A DNA stretch of 64,000 bases, from assembly GCF_932526225.1 (NCBI RefSeq), contig NC_064036.1, positions 15,617,181-15,681,180 on the forward strand. Direction: 5' to 3'. The notes beneath the pieces were generated by a model, which saw only the letters and a program-made list of their open reading frames with translations, did not search any database and was not told the DNA's origin. Position numbers and translations under genes: made by a program. The stretch comes from Nematostella vectensis. Lineage: Eukaryota; Cnidaria; Anthozoa; Actiniaria; Edwardsiidae. Each line of letters opens with the position of its first letter. The stretch's first letter is position 1. Shown here piece by piece: positions 58,591 through 64,000 of this stretch.

Positions 58591-58668
58591 CCATTCTCGT
58601 TCCCAGAGATCCTCGGTCATGCTTCCCTCCGACACACAACAGCGGAGGAGCTCTGGGAACGAGAATGG
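58591..58668. repeat. Foldback element with CCATTCTCGTTCCCAGAG arms
   Basis: CCATTCTCGTTCCCAGAG plus ATCCTC at 58591-58614 pairs with GAGGAG plus CTCTGGGAACGAGAATGG at 58645-58668, leaving a loop of about 30 bp. Likely the termini of a short MITE. Confidence 0.75.
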
Positions 58669-59378
58669 TTTACCTTCTCATTTTTACCTGGTTTTATTCG
58701 AAATATTTTCTAACGACGACACAGAGAAATCATTTCTAGTCAGCTTTACTCGCTGATTGCAATCTTCAGAGGCTTGAATCACGCATCTTGGCCAACAACC
58801 ACATGACCCTTTTCGGGACACGCTCTCTGATTGGCCAAAGGAAATGACAAACAGTTGAAATAAACAGGTGGACTTAGTATAGTTACAAGGCTAAAGCCAA
58901 TTTAGTATGAACAGAAAAGAGCAACAGGTTGATATTTGTTTGAATACTCCTTTGCTTGCAATATCCATAAGCACCGCACTCAGGTATGCCCCTATAGACT
59001 TCATGATGTCCTTGGGCACTCTCCCAATATGCTAATAGCGGTATTTTGTATTTTAAATACAAGCAACAATCAATTTGTGCTCGCATAAGCACAGTGACGA
59101 GGGAATAGAGAGGGGACCGCAAAGCACTGTTGGTTTAGCTTGGACACCGCTGACTAGGTGCAGCGGTGTTTGACTTGACGGGTTGTATAAAACTCAAAAT
59201 AGGATGAGAAATGGTACGAAAAATAAACAGTTGGCCGAGAAGCGAAGATTCGAGGGCAACTGTGAAATTTTAAGGACCATTCCTCATCCGCGAACATTAT
59301 CCGCCGACATCACAGTGAGCCAAAGAAGGAGTTTATTTATTTTATATCCCCGTGACTACACTGAAAATGCGAAAAGTG

Positions 59379-59660
59379 TCTTCTGCGCGCGCTGACGTGC
59401 ACTGGAATGACGCCACGAGCGCGCGCTGTTTTTTTTTGCCATTCACAATCCTTAAAAATCCATGCAACAATTCTTTTCATTAGAACAAAAACCACAAGCT
59501 CAAAACTTTCATTTCAACTGATTAATTTTCACCTAGACTGTTTTCTTATTGTTCTGCTGAGATCTGGAATAGAAATCGAAGCAAAAGTTTTCAATTTTGA
59601 GATATCTTCTGCGCGCGCGCTGACGTACACGGGAATGACGCCACGAGCGCGCGCTGTTGT
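59379..59660. repeat. GC-rich palindromic direct repeats with GCGCGCGCTGACGT core
   Basis: TCTGCGCGCGCTGACGTGCA at about 59379 and TCTGCGCGCGCGCTGACGTA at about 59606, each followed by GGAATGACGCCACGAGCGCG. Each copy is itself an imperfect palindrome (GCGCGC arms) and includes CRE-like TGACGT. They contrast with the AT-rich surroundings. Confidence 0.7.
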
Positions 59661-60440
59661 GACGTTTTTGTCATTGCTTTTTCATTTACGTTTCAGGATA
59701 AATTCTAAAATAAAGATAAATGATAATATTATAAAAGAAATCGAACATTCTTTCTCTGCCTTCATAGCGTTTTTAAAACCTTGGTGTTTGTTTGAGGAGT
59801 TATTGAGCAGCCGAGAAGCAAGTTTTGACTGCACTGTTCGCAGGACAGATATCAGTTTGGCTGGATGTTATCGCCTGATATTTGTCCTGTGAAAATGTGC
59901 ACGTGACCCGTATTGACCAATGAGAGCGCGTGAAAATTTATCACTGGGATATAAGTTTTAAAAACTTCTCTCGACTGGGAAAAATTCTAAATTTATTGTT
60001 GTCCTAATTCCCTGATATGTTTATTATTTAGAAAATTTTCTATTTTAATGATTATTCCGCCTTGGATACTGGCATTCGTAATTGGGAATGACCCCCCTCT
60101 GGGTTGAATTGCGTTGATCCCGCGCGACTCTCCGAACAGACTGTTGGAAGCAAAGCGTTTCCTAACCCATCACCCTAGCCACGCAACATGACATCAACAT
60201 AAAAAGGTGTATTCAACAATATTCATTAAAGCCGCATTGTCACCAGTTTACTTCCGGAGGTCCGACAGAAACCTTAACCGTTAAAAGACAAAAGAATCTA
60301 TTAAAATCCGAGATATTTAACAGGCCATCCGCTCTAAATTATCAATCATGTCATATATGTTGTGTACCACACGTTGGGTACCCTGTGGGGGAGCGCGGTT
60401 ACTTTGCCGGCCAGAGTGTTCTCCAGCTGTATGAACAGGC

Positions 60441-61399
60441 ATACCCACAAGCACCATGGGAGAGGATACGCATTGACTTTGCCGGACCCGTGGATGGGAT
60501 ACATTTTCTAGTTGTTGTTGACGCTTACTCCAAATGGCTGGAAATAGTTCCCATGCGCACGACTACAGCTCCGGCAACCATCAAGGTTCTTCATGATCTT
60601 TTTGCACGTTTCGGGCTACCCATTCATGTAGTCAGTGACAATGGCCCACAATTCACTTCAGAAGCTTTCGACAAGTTCATGAAGCAAAACGGCGTTAAAC
60701 ACACCACTACAGCACCGTACCACCCAAAGAGCAACGGCCCGGATGAAAGATTCGTCCAAACCTGGCATACGTTGGCATACGAAGCCGGGCAGGGTCCTCC
60801 ATCGCATCGTTGCCGACTTTCTCTTGAAACAGAGCAACACCTCTAATGCAACTACCCAGCAAACACCGGCCAAACTGATGTTGGGAAGAAACCTGCGCAC
60901 ACGTTTAGATTTGTTGTCACCATACAGACCAGCATCTCCTAAGACGGCACCTGCACTATCACAACCGTCACGATGCTTTACCATTGGCCACAAGGTATGG
61001 TATCGAGACTTCAGCGTCTCTGGTGGGAAGTGGTCTCCAGGGTGCGTAACAACAAAGATCGGGAATGTGATGTACGAAGTACAGCCAGACAAGTTCCCCC
61101 AACAACACGTTCGACGTCATGCAGACCAGCTCTGCGAAAGAACTGCACCTCCTTATCAAGATAGCATGTCTCACCGAGATCACCAGCTACTTCCGATGAC
61201 CACGCCAGCAGCTGAGCCACTCAGCTGCACAGAGGGAGATGGCGACGCTACAGAAACATTAAATCCCCCTCAAACAACAAGACAGCAAAATACACCGACG
61301 ATCAGTGAGGAAGTTCCCGAGGATGCGGGAGAGCCGGACATGCCTAGGAGGTCGTCACGCGCGAACAAGGGCATAGCGCCAGACAGGCTGAACTTATAA
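60441..61399 (+). pseudogene. Ty3/Gypsy integrase, frameshifted
   Basis: First frame: APWERIRIDFAGP, VVVDAYSKWLEIVP, VSDNGPQFTSEAF and PYHPKSNGPDERFV, the DDE core with both Asp and the Glu. A frameshift around 60760-60800 moves to a second frame with LLKQSNTSNATTQQTPAKLM, the C-terminal GHKVWYRD region and ending DRLNL. Because the N-terminus comes from LTR sequence and the frame is broken, no active integrase is expected. Confidence 0.85.
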
Positions 61400-61464
61400 T
61401 CGGACACGTTACTTCGTTAGTTAGGCTACCCCCGACCCAACAGCTTCCTTAGAAGAGGGGGGAA

Positions 61465-61618
61465 TGTCATATATGTTGTGTACCACACGTTGGGTACCCT
61501 GTGCGGGAGCGCGGTTACTTTGCCGGCCAGAGTGTTCTCCAGCTGTATGAACAGGCTCGTTGATTATATGCTAAATAAAGGTTCATTCACACCTTCCTAC
61601 ATACCTACATACACAACA
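61465..61618 (+). repeat. 3' LTR of the Gypsy element
   Basis: TG...CA ends, 154 bp, with AATAAA inside (near 61573) as internal poly(A) signal. Its first 92 bp match 60349-60440. Confidence 0.85.
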
Positions 61619-61759
61619 AATCACATCCTCGAAGAAACTTCCAATAAACACAGTGCTTTCAATATTTTGAAATATTTTTCGCGTTTTCCGTTAAAAATCA
61701 CCGGAGATAGTAATCGACCGTAATCGACCGGAAGTAATCTGGTGACAATGCGGCTTTAA

Positions 61760-63180
61760 ACCGGCTATCATCCTCCCGTGGCACTCAGTCGTTCCCAGGG
61801 TTTCCTATTGCCCTTGCGAACAAAATCGCCACACTTTCTTACGATGGCTATCGGTTCCTTGTATTCCGGAATGATTTTCAAAAAAAAAAATATCGTGAGG
61901 CCGAAATTTTTCGCCTTGTGGTATCCCACGAGGGTCAGTGCGCAGCTCTTACAAACTCCTTTGTAGAACAAAGATAATAGGAGACAAAGCAGCTGCGTAC
62001 TTATTCTCCCACAAGGCTTATTTGAAGCACTTTCGATCATTCTCATTCTGGAATGCTATTTCTGTATAAATTATTAATTACCTGCATGTTGTTTATTTAG
62101 TAAAAAATTTCTTCGTTGCAGTCTTTTAAAAACAGGACGATGCTTAAGTTTAAATTTAGGTTGACATCGTCTCTGCGAATGTACCTCGGGCTTGTTAGAC
62201 TGACGTGTTTCGCATCTCTGTTGGCGGGATTTGCTTGCTCTGTTTTTCTATCAAATTCAGGTTTGTGTTTGTCTTCTGACTACTTTTGGTTAAATGACCG
62301 GAATAATTCATAAAATAATGTTTCCACAATTGCATGATCAAAACTTTCAAGAACTTCAGTATCTGATATAACTATCAAACCAACTAAAAGGAGAAGTAGA
62401 ATGAAAAAAAGCAGCTGTCAAAAATTATTACAAATGATAATAAATTCATCTTCCTCCAAAATATTCCTCCTCAAGTCGTGAGATTGTCCCAGTTATTGAT
62501 ATTCATATTTTTTTTCTTATCTGCTTAACGATAGCGGTTCTTAAATACCAATAGTGATGTAGAACACAACGATTCTCAAATCTTAGATGTACCAGATAAT
62601 TATCCGTTAAACTGGGTATAAGGTTCATCAACAACTGGTACTCTACTCTGCCTCATTTTGGTAAGACTTATTATTATTCTGACTGCCCTGAAGAAGTTTT
62701 TGGTCGATGTTCATGACTCTGGTTAACGAACGCTGCTAGTTTTTTGTTAAACTGGTATAATACTCTTGTTGAAAAAAATACCTACTTTTATGAACTGAAA
62801 CTTTACGGAGGGAATAATTTTGTCGGAAAATCTTGTCCATCTTTTTTTATGCAAATACAGCATTTTGTTCTCTTCTCCAACTGGGCAACATAAAAAGTGA
62901 ATCATCATCTTTATGTAATTATTTTCAGAAAACTTAATATTTTTTGGGTGGGGGCATGGTAGATAGTATTTTTGAGATACCATTGACGCGTTATGCCAGG
63001 TTTAAAAACAGCATAAGAGATTAAGCTATTTCAACAAAATCAGAAAATTTAAATAAAAATGTCATAGCGTCTCCTATTTCTGCGATGAGCATGATTACTT
63101 CGTAGTTATGGTAATCACAAGTGAAAAGTAATATTGAATACTCAAGCCACCTCTAACTTAATCGTTAAAGGGACCGGTCA
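61760..63180. other. Region with weak coding signals only
   Basis: A minus frame at 61768-62046 (ends NRKPWERLSATGG) and a plus leader-like frame at 62140-62260 are open but unassigned. The rest is AT-rich with nothing recognised. Confidence 0.4.
62140..62260 (+). CDS. Possible signal-peptide exon of an unknown gene (weak)
   Basis: After acceptor-like TTCGTTGCAG the frame MLKFKFRLTSSL, RMYLGLVRLTCFASLLAGFA runs 40 codons to a possible donor AATTCAG|GTTTGT, ending in phase 1 like the leader exons of the protease genes. No downstream exon was identified in the window, so this is only a candidate. Confidence 0.25.
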
Positions 63181-63187
63181 TTATTTA

Positions 63188-64000
63188 AAAGGGGAGGGGT
63201 GCAGGGTGAGAGATGGGGAGGGGTGCAGGGTGAGAGAAGGGGAGGGGTGCAGGTTGAGAGATGGGGAGGGGTGCAGGGTGAGAGATGGGGAGGGATGAAG
63301 GGTGAAAGAAGGGGAGGGGTGAAGGGTGAGAGAAGGGGAGGGGTGCAGGGTGAAAGAAGGGGAGGGGTGCAGGGTGAGAGAAGGGGAGGGGTGCAGGGTA
63401 AGAGATGGGGAGGGGTGCAGGGTGAGAGAAGGGGAGGGGTGCAGGGTGAGAGATGGGGAGGGGTGCAGGGTGAGAGAAGGGGAGGGGTGCAGGGTGAGAG
63501 AAGGGGAGGGGTGAAGGGTGAGAGATGGGGAGAGGTACAGGGTGAGAGATGGGGAGAGGTACAGGGTGAGAGATGGGGAGGAGTGCATGGTGAGAGAAGG
63601 GGAGGGGTGCAGGATGAGAGATGGGGAGGGGTGCAGGGTGAGAGAAGGGGAGGGGTGCAGGGTGAGAGAAGGGGAGGGGTGCAGGGTGAGAGAAGGGGAG
63701 GGGTGCAGGGTGAGAGAAGGGGAGGGGTGCAGGGTGAGAGAAGGGGAGGGGTGCAGGGTGAGAGAAGGGGAGGGGTGCAGGGTGAGAGAAGGGGAGGGGT
63801 GCAGGGTGAGAGAAGGGGAGGGGTGCATGGTGAGAGAAGGGGAGGGGTGCAGGGTGAGAGAAGGGGAGGGGTGCAGGGTGAGAGAAGGGGAGGGGTGCAG
63901 GGTGAGAGAAGGGGAGGGGTGCAGGGTGAGAGAAGGGGAGGGGTGCAGGGTGAGAGAAGGGGAGGGGTGCAGGGTGAGAGAAGGGGAGGGGTGCAGGGTG
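63188..64000. repeat. 24-bp G-rich minisatellite reaching the window end
   Basis: At least 33 copies of GGGGAGGGGTGCAGGGTGAG plus AGAA (variants AGAT, TGAAGG, TACAGG). 24 bp is a multiple of three, so it stays open on the minus strand as HPSPSLTL repeats, but nothing supports a gene. Copies toward the right end are nearly perfect, those at left diverge. G-runs could form quadruplexes. Confidence 0.95.

Larger units (their letters stand above)
60349..61618 (+). mobile_element. Internally deleted Ty3/Gypsy-type LTR retrotransposon
   Basis: A 92-bp left LTR piece (60349-60440) is joined directly to integrase sequence. The 3' LTR (61465-61618, 154 bp) starts TGTCATATATG after the purine tract GAAGAGGGGGGAA and ends ACACAACA. 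AATCA flanks both ends (60344-60348 and 61619-61623). The two LTRs differ at about one base over the shared 92 bp, so the insertion is recent. gag, protease, RT and RNase H are missing. Confidence 0.88.
60230..61755. mobile_element. TTAA-flanked MITE (about 250 bp) interrupted by an LTR element
   Basis: Left end AGCCGCATTGTCACCAGT after TTAA (60226-60229); right end CTGGTGACAATGCGGCT before TTAA (61756-61759). The inverted repeats extend into TTACTTCCGG. The LTR element at 60349-61618 sits inside it, so the MITE is the older insertion. Confidence 0.82.

Noticed and set aside
61768-62046. 92-codon minus frame ending NRKPWERLSATGG
   Set aside because: Open but with no recognised domain; the CCCACGAGG and CGTTCCCAGGG strings look like dispersed repeat sequence.
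63181-63828. 215-codon minus frame of HPSPSLTL repeats
   Set aside because: The 24-bp unit is a multiple of three, so openness is expected; no start context or flanking exon.

Overview
The window is eukaryotic DNA: AT-rich, multi-exon genes with GT-AG introns, TATA-type promoters, AATAAA signals, many satellites and DNA-transposon remnants. Domain content (astacin plus MAM secreted proteases, WSC protein, trypsin-MAM remnants, single-exon peptide-type GPCR, Ty3/Gypsy, Crypton-like and non-LTR fragments) fits an animal, most likely a cnidarian such as a sea anemone. The species is an inference. All gene models were spliced by eye and checked for reading-frame continuity across junctions.

Layout. 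(1) 87-9007, + strand: 3' part of a large WSC-domain gene, eleven exons seen, joined by phase-1 introns, ending in a 4.2-kb exon that encodes a lysine-rich low-complexity tail with three 107-residue repeats. (2) 9008-12840: intergenic, with a 550-bp TTTCC-type tract. (3) 12968-19370: astacin-MAM gene copy A, 12 exons, 405 aa, all catalytic residues present. (4) 20050-33525: tandem copy B, same 12 exons and 405 aa, intact frame, but the catalytic Glu of the zinc motif is Ala. Its introns carry several insertions and a 2.35-kb satellite. (5) 35487-41752: decayed third unit that begins with astacin-type leader and propeptide exons and continues into trypsin, MAM, MAM and trypsin modules, with stops, frameshifts and an inserted reverse-transcriptase fragment. 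(6) 42676-43692, - strand: an intact single-exon class A GPCR. (7) 43.7-60.2 kb: no convincing gene, one clear MITE (45.6 kb) and a 29-bp tandem array (57.0 kb). (8) 60.2-61.8 kb: a TTAA-flanked MITE interrupted by an internally deleted Ty3/Gypsy element with matching AATCA duplications. (9) 61.8-63.2 kb: weak signals only. (10) 63.19 kb to the end: a 24-bp G-rich minisatellite.

How it works together. Copies A and B have almost identical proximal promoters and nearly identical MAM exons but diverged protease domains. The arrangement is an active secreted metalloprotease next to an apparently catalytically dead sister under the same control, followed by a broken chimeric serine-protease relative. 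Paralogous introns give pre-insertion alleles that date several transposon insertions to after the duplication.
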